Below are positions 28,498-36,946 of a stretch of DNA of 44,938 nt, piece by piece. This DNA is from Candidatus Heimdallarchaeota archaeon (lineage in GTDB: Archaea; Asgardarchaeota; Heimdallarchaeia; Heimdallarchaeales; Heimdallarchaeaceae): positions 1 through 44,938 of the forward strand of contig JAUWEG010000008.1 in the NCBI GenBank assembly GCA_030608385.1, in the 5' to 3' direction. Position 1 is the first letter of the stretch; every line of letters begins with the position of its first letter. The position numbers and the translations under genes were made by a program. The notes beneath the pieces are model-generated. The model worked only from the letters and a program-made list of their open reading frames with translations. It was not told where the DNA came from and made no database searches.

Positions 28498-28626
28498 ATG
28501 GAAAACGAGTTGGGAAGGGATGGGGGTCCCTTCCATAAGCTCTGCTGGTGGTTAAAAACTAGCAAGAATGCTAGTGGTGATATGTGGAGCATATCAACAT
28601 TAGATAAGAAAGAAATAAGTATTTAA
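28498..28626 (+). other. Candidate small ORF (42 aa) and/or structured RNA with three perfect hairpins
   Basis: ATG at 28498 reads MENELGRDGGPFHKLCWWLKTSKNASGDMWSISTLDKKEISI*. Stems GGAAGGGA/TCCCTTCC, ACTAGCA/TGCTAGT and TGATATG/CATATCA; TATA-like tataaattta about 20-28 nt upstream. Confidence 0.4.
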
Positions 28627-28770
28627 ACACCAAGATTTTTGGAGAAGGAGCAAAACTAGTTAGTTTCTAACCTTAAAGTCTCCAAACGTTATTTTGTGTA
28701 GTTGAAGACACAATAAACACTATATGTTTGTGATGGAAATTTTATATAGGGTCAATCATTAGATATTCCG

Positions 28771-29139
28771 ATGGATTCTGAAGTAGAGAAAAATGATTAC
28801 GAACTACTCCTATTACTGAGTACTTTAGGAGCAAACAAGATAAGAGCAGTGCTGATACTAGCTCATCTCTACCCAAAAGCCATAACAGCAACCCAATTAT
28901 CTACATTACTAGGATATTCGATGAAAGCTAGAACAATCTACAGAGGAATACTAGATGACTTGCAAGAAAGAGAACTGATCTTTCTAGACAAACTGACTCC
29001 GAAGGTGGCAAGCATTAGATTAAATCATGAAAATGGGCTCCTTAAGCGTTTAATAGAATTAGCTAAATCACATGGTGCGGACTACCTTAAAGTAATAGAT
29101 GATTTGATGGGAAAGAAAAATGACGATGAGAACTACTGA
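28771..29139 (+). CDS. Winged-helix transcriptional regulator
   Basis: LSTLGANKIRAVLILAHLYPKAITATQLSTLLGYSMKARTIYRGILDDLQERELIFLDKL (HTH); TATA-like ttttatatag about 30 nt upstream of ATG. Confidence 0.6.
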   Translation: MDSEVEKNDYELLLLLSTLGANKIRAVLILAHLYPKAITATQLSTLLGYSMKARTIYRGILDDLQERELIFLDKLTPKVASIRLNHENGLLKRLIELAKSHGADYLKVIDDLMGKKNDDENY

Positions 29140-29734
29140 AGTACAATCATTACTTAGGGCAGATAAAAATATATCCAGAAATTGGATGAAGATTATTCTC
29201 TATGCCATTTTAGGTGTATCGATAATCTTGTTAACCGTTTTTCTAGCCTCTTTTAGTGCTTCAGATTCAAGAGTACCTTTTACTATTTTTACACAAGAAT
29301 TTCAAGATCAGGAAACGTTTTTTACAGGCATAGACACTCCAATGGTTGAAGGGATAGGTAAGCTGTTTAATGAACAATTACCTGGATGGTCTGTTTACAC
29401 CTTGATTTTCGCATGTTTGGGATTCTTTTCTTATATCTCAGTAACATATGTTAGTGGAACAATGATCTTTGAAAACAAAACATGGCTAACAAATTTACAA
29501 AAACAAGGATTAGTTCAACATCATAGTGCTTTGGGGAATTTAATAATAACAACAAAAGCTGGGAAAATAATCATCTCAAAAAGCAATATGAGATACAAAA
29601 TTAAACTGCCAATAATGGATAATTATGATTTAACTAAATTTGGTTTAGTGCAGTTAGAGCATACTCTGACAGGTTTCTGTTCTAAAGAGGAATTATCTAG
29701 TATAATTCACATTTATCTTTCGAAGGTTAACTAA
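29120..29734 (+). CDS. Two-TM membrane protein, overlapping the upstream HTH regulator
   Basis: TM1 IILYAILGVSIILLTVFLASF and TM2 SVYTLIFACLGFFSYISVTYV; 20-nt overlap with the regulator ORF. Confidence 0.5.
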   Translation: MTMRTTEVQSLLRADKNISRNWMKIILYAILGVSIILLTVFLASFSASDSRVPFTIFTQEFQDQETFFTGIDTPMVEGIGKLFNEQLPGWSVYTLIFACLGFFSYISVTYVSGTMIFENKTWLTNLQKQGLVQHHSALGNLIITTKAGKIIISKSNMRYKIKLPIMDNYDLTKFGLVQLEHTLTGFCSKEELSSIIHIYLSKVN

Positions 29735-29866
29735 ATACCTTACCTAATATCCTGTGATACTCTATCCTACTGTCATTAACTTGCTAATTCTACCCCCCAT
29801 TTAGAGGTAGACTAGTAGGTTTCCAGTAAGGAGAATATTCTCCAATTCAATCTTTTGTGTTGTTGC

Positions 29867-31267
29867 TTAACTGCCCCTTATAGTTATTTCAGGTGGTGGT
29901 TGAGTTGTAGTTGCAGTTACGCCATTACCATTGCCATTACTATTTCCATTGGTTGCGATGTGTTTACGGAGATAGGCTTCCTGATCTTTCTTGTAGTTAC
30001 CATATGTTCCGTTTGAAAGTTTATCGTTGATTTTATCGATGACACTTTCGTACATCCATTCATCATCTGTTCTCCAACCTTTTTTAGCCCAATCATAGCT
30101 GTCAAATTCGAAGGTCCAATACAATCCATGTTTTCCGAAGAAATCTAGGGAGTATATCTTATGATCCTTAAATGAGCTCCAGATAAGGTAATTTATCTTA
30201 GAATCATAGTAAGGAGGCATTGAGAGCCTGAGGAATATTCCTTTGTCAAAGAGTTCAAAAGCTGTTTGGAAGGGTATTTTTTCTTCATTTAAGAAGCGGA
30301 AAAGTTGTGCTTTTTCTTGTTCAGGAATATTTTCAATAAAATATGCTCTAGTAACATGTTGTTCAGACAGTTTTCGACTAAAGTTCCATCGAGGATTAGT
30401 TATAAGGTTGTTAAAAACCAAGCTGTAATACTTTCTGCCGAATTCTACTTTAGCTGCATCAGAGACGATGGTTTTGCCGTTTCCATTTTTAGGCATGTTC
30501 TTAGTATCGAAAAACGAACTAAGGTTGTAAAGACAGGCTTCTTCAGCATCTGTTAACTTAATCTTCTTTGCCAAACTCTCGTAATAATCTCTATAATGTT
30601 TGACAAGTTCAGTTTGTTTTGAGCGGATATCAATAGTGGTACCGTTTCTAACAGATGTTGTTAAGTCTCTTAATAGCATGAAATGAAGTGGTTCAATTAA
30701 ATTAGAATCTATAGCAGAAGGTAGTCTAGGTAGTGTGGTACTCTTGTTAAGTCTCTTTTCCCAGAAAGAGATTACATCGAATTTTAATTTCTCAGTTTCG
30801 GAGGAGTATCTTTTAAGTGGCTCAGGTTGAGATAAACGATAGCCCATAGATTTCATGGTGAAATAGCTATCACAGTACTCTTCGTTTAACAGATATTCAA
30901 GATATTTGGTGAAAATTGCTTCAGTATTTGGTGGAAGATCAAAATGGGCATAAATTCCGAAGTTTTCCCCATAAAAGCGATTATACGCTCGAATGTATTT
31001 GTGTTCAGATAGGGCGTTCTGTAACAATGTAAACTGGTGGAGAGAAGAAATTGAGAACATCACACCATATCTGGAGAGGGAAAGTCTTTCAGGAATAAAT
31101 GAAGCAATTGGAAAACGAAGTATCTCTTTTTCCTTAAGTGATTCAACGCGACGAATCATGGTCTGTGGAGAAATACCCAGCCTTTCAGCTTGTTTAGAGT
31201 ATGGTTCAAGTGTATGGTTTTGTAACACATTTAAGATTTTTTGATCAAGTATGTTTAGTTGATCCAT
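29867..31267 (-). CDS. Lrp/AsnC-like HTH transcriptional regulator with long C-terminal region and Asn/Gly-rich tail
   Basis: MDQLNILDQKILNVLQNHTLEPYSKQAERLGISPQTMIRRVESLKEKEILRFP (HTH); tail NGNSNGNGNGVTATTTQPPPE. Confidence 0.6.
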   Translation of the reverse strand: MDQLNILDQKILNVLQNHTLEPYSKQAERLGISPQTMIRRVESLKEKEILRFPIASFIPERLSLSRYGVMFSISSLHQFTLLQNALSEHKYIRAYNRFYGENFGIYAHFDLPPNTEAIFTKYLEYLLNEEYCDSYFTMKSMGYRLSQPEPLKRYSSETEKLKFDVISFWEKRLNKSTTLPRLPSAIDSNLIEPLHFMLLRDLTTSVRNGTTIDIRSKQTELVKHYRDYYESLAKKIKLTDAEEACLYNLSSFFDTKNMPKNGNGKTIVSDAAKVEFGRKYYSLVFNNLITNPRWNFSRKLSEQHVTRAYFIENIPEQEKAQLFRFLNEEKIPFQTAFELFDKGIFLRLSMPPYYDSKINYLIWSSFKDHKIYSLDFFGKHGLYWTFEFDSYDWAKKGWRTDDEWMYESVIDKINDKLSNGTYGNYKKDQEAYLRKHIATNGNSNGNGNGVTATTTQPPPEITIRGS

Positions 31268-31471
31268 TTTAGTTCCTCTTTAGTTTTTGTGTAGTTTTTT
31301 TTAAGTGCAAGAAACAACAGGAACTAAAGAAGGAAGTTATACAAGATATGCATATTATATAGTAGATACAACATGCGAAATCCTGTACAAGCTCCTCTCT
31401 TTTTTCCCCAGTGAGAGAACCCATTTAGACCTCTAAATATTGTTTCTTGTGGTTTGACCCCTTGCTTTTGA

Positions 31472-31604
31472 GTTCGGTTAAACTGGTGTGCCAGAACCTT
31501 TCCAAAGGAAATCAGGAGGGACGTCTCGACCTCACGGACGTCTCCATATTCCTTTATTCGCCGAGAATTTGAGGAAAGGGGGTGGGGTTTTCTGGCGATT
31601 CTTA
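31472..31604. ncRNA. Candidate structured RNA, three stem-loops in a GC-rich intergenic island
   Basis: Stems: GGTTaaaCTGG-tgtg-CCAGAACC; AAAGGAA..GGAGggACGTC-loop-GACGTCTCC..TTCCTTT (31504-31555); CGCCgAGAA...TTCTGGCG. Strand not determined. Confidence 0.4.
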
Positions 31605-31626
31605 ATTTTATTTATTGTCAGCGTAA

Positions 31627-32055
31627 TTAGATCATGCAAACATTAACTGCGTGAGAACCTATTGGTTCGTCTTCGACAGGACCTGCTCCGCCAGGAAGCA
31701 TTGTTCCTATTGGCTCGTCTTCTACTGGACCTGCGCCACCGGGAAGCATTGTTCCTATTGGTTCATCTTCTACTGGACCTGCTCCGCCAGGAAGCATTGT
31801 TCCTATTGGCTCGTCTTCTACTGGACCTGCGCCACCAGGAAGCATTGCTCCTATTGGCTCGTCTTCTACTGGACCTGCGCCACCGGGAAGCATTGCTCCT
31901 ATTGGTTCATCTTCTACTGGACCTGCGCCACCGGGAAGCATTGCTCCTATTGGTTCATCTTCTACAGGACCTGAATTGACAAGAATGTTCGAGCTTGCTA
32001 ATAATGCAAACAAAGATACTACAAATAATACCCCAATTGATTTTTTTACTTTCAT
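31627..32055 (-). CDS. Secreted tandem-repeat protein (16-aa GPVEDEPIG[AT]MLPGGA repeats)
   Basis: Signal peptide-like MKVKKSIGVLFVVSLFALLASSNILVNS, then six full and one partial 16-aa repeats. Confidence 0.65.
   Translation of the reverse strand: MKVKKSIGVLFVVSLFALLASSNILVNSGPVEDEPIGAMLPGGAGPVEDEPIGAMLPGGAGPVEDEPIGAMLPGGAGPVEDEPIGTMLPGGAGPVEDEPIGTMLPGGAGPVEDEPIGTMLPGGAGPVEDEPIGSHAVNVCMI
31664..31973. repeat. 48-bp tandem repeat array (6 full copies plus a partial)
   Basis: Unit ggttcgtcttcgacaggacctgctccgccaggaagcattgttcctatt with mostly third-position variation. Confidence 0.95.
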
Positions 32056-32113
32056 TTAACTCTTCCACCAGCTAAATTGAACTCAAGTTTACGTTTTCCT
32101 ATGAATATTTAAA

Positions 32114-32163
32114 CGTTGTTACAAATTTCCATATTTTCTGGATTCTGGAAAATCGTAACAACG
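32114..32163. promoter_or_regulatory. Two-part perfect inverted repeat upstream of the repeat-protein gene
   Basis: CGTTGTTAC aaa TTTCCA (14 nt) TGGAAA atc GTAACAACG; adjacent to a minus-strand TATA-like TTTAAATA at about 32105-32112. Confidence 0.6.
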
Positions 32164-32448
32164 ACGTTCTCTTGTTGCATTACAATTGTGTTTTAAATCC
32201 CGACAAAAAAGCACTCACACTAGCGGCTTTACTTAGCTGTTTGTTTAAGTGTAAGGCAATGTTACTTTTGGATTACTTTCGGACTATTTTTCAGTTTAAA
32301 TAGTGATGTATATACCGAGAAAATACCTAGTATGTGTGCAGAAATATGAACATACGAAATATGTGAGTAAAATTTTCGAACAAGTTTTTATATTCAAAAA
32401 AACTTAACTTATTGATTTGATAATTTAGATGTCTTGAGCTGAAAACTC

Positions 32449-33921
32449 TTGAGATGGGATAAGAACATAATCAAAATCTCACTGTTTCTTCTTATTTTTT
32501 CTCTATCTTTCTTCACTTCTAACAAACAGAATATAATTGATGGTAAAGGTTCCGAATCTTTCCAAATTGACAATATCTTAACAATAGTAACTACTTTAGA
32601 TACTACAACAACTACTGCGTTTAAAACGCACTTCTTAGAGACACCTCAAGCAATTAATCTTGGAATTACTGATATTGATTTCAGACAAGCTACAACGGAA
32701 GATGGATGGAAAAAACTTCTGCAAGATCCATCTAAATCTGTTGATTTAGCTTGGGGGTTTCAAACAGATTATTTTCACAATTTAGAAGAATGGAATCTTC
32801 TTAAGCCTATAACTAATTCCACTCTTTTGGATTACATAAATGAAAATATCCCAGATGGTATATGTGGACTAGAAACAAAACACTATAATGACTCTGAATT
32901 AGTCTGGTTTGGAACTGCCTTTAGAACATATGGATATACAGTTAATCATGATTTTTTGGACACATATGGGTTACCTGTTCCTATAACGTGGGAAGGATTA
33001 GCAAGTCCCATATATTATATTAACTCTGATGTTAATTCCATAGGCATGAGTGATCCACCTCTGAGCACAGCCAACACTCGAATTTATCAAACTGTTCTTC
33101 AAGCATTCGGTTGGGAGGATGGATGGTCTATTTTGACTAGAATGGGAGCTAACGCAGGTATTTATCCAGGTTCAGTTAGCACTCGTGCTGCGGTAGTTAG
33201 TGGTGAAGTAGGAATAGCAATGACTACTTCATCTTATGGTTTTATTGCTATGAGAGAAAATACTGATACTGAGTTTATCATACCTGAGGGTTATGCAGTT
33301 ATTGATTTCTGTGACATATCTCTTGGAATTAATTGTGACAATCAAGAAGGTGCAGAAACGTTTTTGCAATTTGTTGTTTCTCCTGAAGGACAAGCTATTT
33401 GGTTAACTAAGGGAATTGATCAATTTCCTCTTAATGAGCTTGCTTTTAATACTACTTTAGGTCAAACAAGAACAGATATCTATGAACTATTGATGAGTTC
33501 ATATGGTACATTCTTCCTTTATTTCAATTACAGTTTAGCTCAATCGACTTTAGAAGAAACGGTTTACTATTTTCATGATACCATTGTTGTAGAACATACT
33601 CTCTTACAAGAAACTTGGGGAATTATGGTACAGATGTTGAGAAATAGTACTATAAATTCAACTTATTTCGTAGAATTAATATATAAATTAGGAGCTCTTC
33701 CTGAAAACCTTGAATGCTACGATTACGATATTTATTATGGATTTCCTTGTCCGAGTTGGAGCAATTTTGCAAAAGAAAAATATCAGACAATAATTGATGA
33801 ACTAACAAGACTAAATGAACCTCAAGAAACTAGTTTTACTAGTACCTCTATTGATGTGATAATTCTTTTACTTTTTACAATTTCAGTTATACTAAACTTG
33901 AGAAACAAAAAAAAGAGATAA
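32449..33921 (+). CDS. ABC-transporter extracellular solute-binding protein, C-terminally membrane-anchored (TTG start)
   Basis: Periplasmic-binding-protein-type sequence (DPSKSVDLAWGFQTDYFHNL, VVSPEGQAIWLTKG); N-terminal signal; C-terminal TM SIDVIILLLFTISVILNLRNKKKR. Confidence 0.7.
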   Translation: MRWDKNIIKISLFLLIFSLSFFTSNKQNIIDGKGSESFQIDNILTIVTTLDTTTTTAFKTHFLETPQAINLGITDIDFRQATTEDGWKKLLQDPSKSVDLAWGFQTDYFHNLEEWNLLKPITNSTLLDYINENIPDGICGLETKHYNDSELVWFGTAFRTYGYTVNHDFLDTYGLPVPITWEGLASPIYYINSDVNSIGMSDPPLSTANTRIYQTVLQAFGWEDGWSILTRMGANAGIYPGSVSTRAAVVSGEVGIAMTTSSYGFIAMRENTDTEFIIPEGYAVIDFCDISLGINCDNQEGAETFLQFVVSPEGQAIWLTKGIDQFPLNELAFNTTLGQTRTDIYELLMSSYGTFFLYFNYSLAQSTLEETVYYFHDTIVVEHTLLQETWGIMVQMLRNSTINSTYFVELIYKLGALPENLECYDYDIYYGFPCPSWSNFAKEKYQTIIDELTRLNEPQETSFTSTSIDVIILLLFTISVILNLRNKKKR

Positions 33922-34013
33922 TCTTCCATTGTTTCAGTCCTTCATTTCTAACAGATTAGCCATTTTTCTTGGTCTTTTTATATTTTCTTTCTTTTTTCTT
34001 TAATGAAAGTATT

Positions 34014-34277
34014 ATGCTTTTGGAATCACCTAGAACTGATGAAGAATTCTCTGACTATACTATTGATTATATTCTTGCTGAATCCTTCAAATCTTATTAT
34101 GCTACCGTTGATGGTCTGACTATTGAACCTGTCTGGATTCCCAAATCTTGTGTAGATAAAGATTATCGTATCAAAATCTGGTGGTTAAAACAATTTAAAT
34201 CTGGCAAGAGCACTTGGAAAAAAGTTGAGACTAAGGTTGTTCAAAAGAAATTGAAACATTTTTTTGAAACTCAGTAG
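34014..34277 (+). CDS. Hypothetical protein, start probably at the second ATG (track ORF begins 33969)
   Basis: MLLESPRTDEEFSDYTIDYILAESFKSYYATVDGL...; the upstream part of the ORF is low-complexity T-rich sequence. Confidence 0.4.
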   Translation: MLLESPRTDEEFSDYTIDYILAESFKSYYATVDGLTIEPVWIPKSCVDKDYRIKIWWLKQFKSGKSTWKKVETKVVQKKLKHFFETQ

Positions 34278-34363
34278 TTTAGATGTTGAATTCCTAAGCT
34301 AGACTAGATAAACTACCTGTTCTATTCAGTTTAGTTTTCAGATTAACCTATGTTTTTGTGCTA

Positions 34364-35278
34364 TCATCTTTCTTGTACAAGTATTCTACGTTCTTCTTCC
34401 AATAGTCGTATTTCTGTTTCTATTTCGCTGATATCTTCCTCTATTGCTTCTTCTCTTGCTGCTTCCAATTCGCTTTGTCTCTCAGCTATATACATATCAG
34501 TTCTTATCTGTGCTAACGAACGTTGTTCCTGTACGGGTATGAACATGTTCACTTGATGGAAAAACAATATTTGATCAAAGTCTCGACGCTTACCAGCTAA
34601 TCTAAATGTGTAGGTTAATGTTTCTCTTTCGTCTTTTGGTTTATTGGCTCCTGAGGGTGGATGGCTGAAATGTTGCTTAAGTATATAGATTTTAATTGGT
34701 TCTCCTGGTGGATCTCGTACTTTAGTATAGAACCTTCTAATTCTTGTTAACCTTTTTCTCCTTGTTGATTCTAGCATAGGAGACATGTATTTTGGTTCAT
34801 TTGTCTTCTTTCTTAAAGGTCGAATAATTTTATCAGAAGATTCTTCTTTTTCTTTACCAGTTTCTTCATCAGTGTAACGAGTAATTATCGGTTCATACGT
34901 TTTGAACATCTGCACAATAGGGTATCTTCGTTTACTTCTTCGTTTTCTATCACCCTGTCTTCCACTAAGAGAAATGATCAATTCCCATTCATGATCCGGT
35001 TCCATATCATTGTTTGTTATTTCTATTTGAATTGTACATCTTTTGCGATTTTTCTTCTCGTTTAGTCGTCTCTTTCTCTTTCTTACAGGTCTTCCACCTA
35101 AGGCTACGTAATCATACTTGTAATAATCTTGCAATGATGCTTCTGCATCATGCTTGACAATGGCTCCAGTAATATTGAGTTTCGCATCACACAAACTCTT
35201 CAACTTGTCTTTATGAAATGATTTAACAGGTGACAAACTAAAAACTAAATTAGGCTTTTGAGGGTCTAATCCACTCAT
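34364..35278 (-). CDS. Hypothetical Arg/Lys-rich protein with C-terminal acidic coiled coil
   Basis: RKRKRRLNEKKNRKR, KRRSKRRY basic clusters and SELEAAREEAIEEDISEIETEIRLLEEERRIL coiled coil. Confidence 0.5.
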   Translation of the reverse strand: MSGLDPQKPNLVFSLSPVKSFHKDKLKSLCDAKLNITGAIVKHDAEASLQDYYKYDYVALGGRPVRKRKRRLNEKKNRKRCTIQIEITNNDMEPDHEWELIISLSGRQGDRKRRSKRRYPIVQMFKTYEPIITRYTDEETGKEKEESSDKIIRPLRKKTNEPKYMSPMLESTRRKRLTRIRRFYTKVRDPPGEPIKIYILKQHFSHPPSGANKPKDERETLTYTFRLAGKRRDFDQILFFHQVNMFIPVQEQRSLAQIRTDMYIAERQSELEAAREEAIEEDISEIETEIRLLEEERRILVQER

Positions 35279-35402
35279 AAACTAGAGTTTTCTTTTGAGG
35301 TTATAAAAAAGTTATTGTCTTCAATAGTAACTACACTAAATCTTCTTATTACCAATATATCTGAATGATGTTATGTTTTTATAATCAATTCTTATTTATT
35401 AT

Positions 35403-35789
35403 TTGACTGACATGGCACTTATTTGGGGAGATACTAAAGAAACACAGGAAGTTGCTAAAAACTCTTTTGAGGAGAATATAGAACGGATTCTAAAACAAAA
35501 AGAAAAAATTAATCTTGATGATTTGATGAAACTAATTAGTCATGATACTAATCTGCTAACAGATTATCAGAGATTACTAAAAGGAATAGACCAATTGCTA
35601 GAAGAAGGAAAGATAATTATCGATCAAGATAAAAATATTAGAATGACAGCTCTATCAGTTTTAAGTTCAAATGGAATAGAGGAGACACCTGTTTGGGATA
35701 TGATCCATAAGGAAGAAGATATAGAGTTGAAAAAGGAAATAATCAGGCGTTATAAGAAACTTTTTGTACATTTTTTGGTGTTTATATAG
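35403..35789 (+). CDS. Hypothetical protein, possibly truncated at the 3' end
   Basis: Charged helical ORF; C-terminus KKLFVHFLVFI changes composition abruptly at the boundary of a GC-rich element. Confidence 0.4.
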   Translation: MTDMALIWGDTKETQEVAKNSFEENIERILKQKEKINLDDLMKLISHDTNLLTDYQRLLKGIDQLLEEGKIIIDQDKNIRMTALSVLSSNGIEETPVWDMIHKEEDIELKKEIIRRYKKLFVHFLVFI

Positions 35790-35972
35790 TGTGGCGTACA
35801 TTCAACTATGAAGGATTGTAGATATGCACCAGTACTATGGTGATCCTCGGGTCTACATCCAACAACCATCCAAAAGCGAACCGTAAGCATCTTTGTATGA
35901 AGATGTGGGCGGGGTAGGAGGGGATGTGACGTCCCCATGATGTGCCCAGGCACTTCTAAAGAATTTGTACAA
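35790..35972 (+). mobile_element. Possible relic/MITE of an IS200/IS605-like element or structured RNA
   Basis: GC-rich island with GGGGAT-GTGAC-GTCCCC hairpin and GTGCC-CA-GGCAC palindrome near its end. A short reading ...MHQYYGDPRVYIQQPSKSEP* is compatible with a transposon-protein tail but not diagnostic. Confidence 0.25.
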
Positions 35973-36011
35973 AATTCATGTCATAATCAGATTAATCCTT
36001 TATTCTAAGGA

Positions 36012-36860
36012 TTATTTTTTCTTTTTCCATTCTTTAGGTGAAACAACTGGAGGATGGACATACCTTTCATGCTTATCGATTGCATCAATCTTTTCAATAT
36101 CTTCATCTGGAAGTTGTAAATCCAACGCTGCAAAATTATCCTTTAAGTGGTCAAGACTAGTTGCTTTAGGTATTGGATAAGCCCCTTTGTTAATTACCCA
36201 AGCCAAACAAACTTGAGCTGCACTTACTTTATTCTTTTCCGCTATTTCATTGATTACTGGATCTTTCAGTACTTTAGCTCTTCCTAAAGGTGAATATGAG
36301 ACTTGAATTATGTTTTTATCTTTATGAAACTTCAAAACAGACTCCTGTTTCAGATAAGGATGATGTTCAATCTGATTTGCATAGATTGGTTTATCTATAA
36401 CCTCAAGTGCATCTGTTATTTGATTAGGAGTGAAATTCGAAACTCCTATGTGTCTTATTTTCCCTTCATCAACTAGTTCTCCTAGAGCTCCTAATGTCTT
36501 CTTATGAGAATATCCTAGCACAAATGCTGGATAATGGATATACATAATGTCCACATAATCCAATTGAAGTCTTTCCAGCGACTTATATGTTGCCTTTACA
36601 GCTGCTTTAGGTCTTACCCTCATTGGAAAAACTTTGGTTGCTACAATTACTTCTTCTCTCTTAACAATTCCCGAATCAAAAACCTCTTGCAATCCTTCTC
36701 CTACTCCTTTTTCATTTCGATATGCTTGTGCTGTATCCACGAATCTATATCCAAGTTTGATAGCTTGAATGGTTGAGTATCTGGCTTCATGAGGTTTGAG
36801 TACCCAGGTTCCTAATCCAATTTTAGGGAGTTTCATTTCAGACATGATTCTACAATACAA
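36012..36860 (-). CDS. Aldo/keto reductase
   Basis: LPKIGLGTWVLKPHEA, YRFVDTAQAYRNEKGVGEGL, HIGVSNFTPNQI, PIPKATSLDHLKDN. Confidence 0.92.
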   Translation of the reverse strand: MYCRIMSEMKLPKIGLGTWVLKPHEARYSTIQAIKLGYRFVDTAQAYRNEKGVGEGLQEVFDSGIVKREEVIVATKVFPMRVRPKAAVKATYKSLERLQLDYVDIMYIHYPAFVLGYSHKKTLGALGELVDEGKIRHIGVSNFTPNQITDALEVIDKPIYANQIEHHPYLKQESVLKFHKDKNIIQVSYSPLGRAKVLKDPVINEIAEKNKVSAAQVCLAWVINKGAYPIPKATSLDHLKDNFAALDLQLPDEDIEKIDAIDKHERYVHPPVVSPKEWKKKK

Positions 36861-36946
36861 ATTGGTCTAAATAAGATTTTAGGAAAATCCAATAAAGGTG
36901 TTCTTTTTTACTAAATATTTAAAATCTAAAGAGTTCATCAATTTCT

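Noticed and set aside
31664-31973. CRISPR-like direct repeats
   Set aside because: Units are contiguous with no unique spacers and are in-frame coding repeats; no cas genes are seen in the window.
31651-31979. Two plus-strand ORFs (107 and 105 aa) across the tandem repeat
   Set aside because: They are artefacts of the 48-bp (multiple of three) repeat, which keeps several frames open; only the minus-strand frame has a signal peptide and coherent protein-like repeats.
34350-34556. Plus-strand 68-aa ORF
   Set aside because: Antisense to the coiled-coil end of the 34364-35278 gene; Ser/Ile-rich antisense artefact.
35750-35953. Minus-strand 67-aa ORF MPGHIMGTSHPLL...
   Set aside because: Runs through the hairpin-rich element with no domain-like character; more likely non-coding or element relic.
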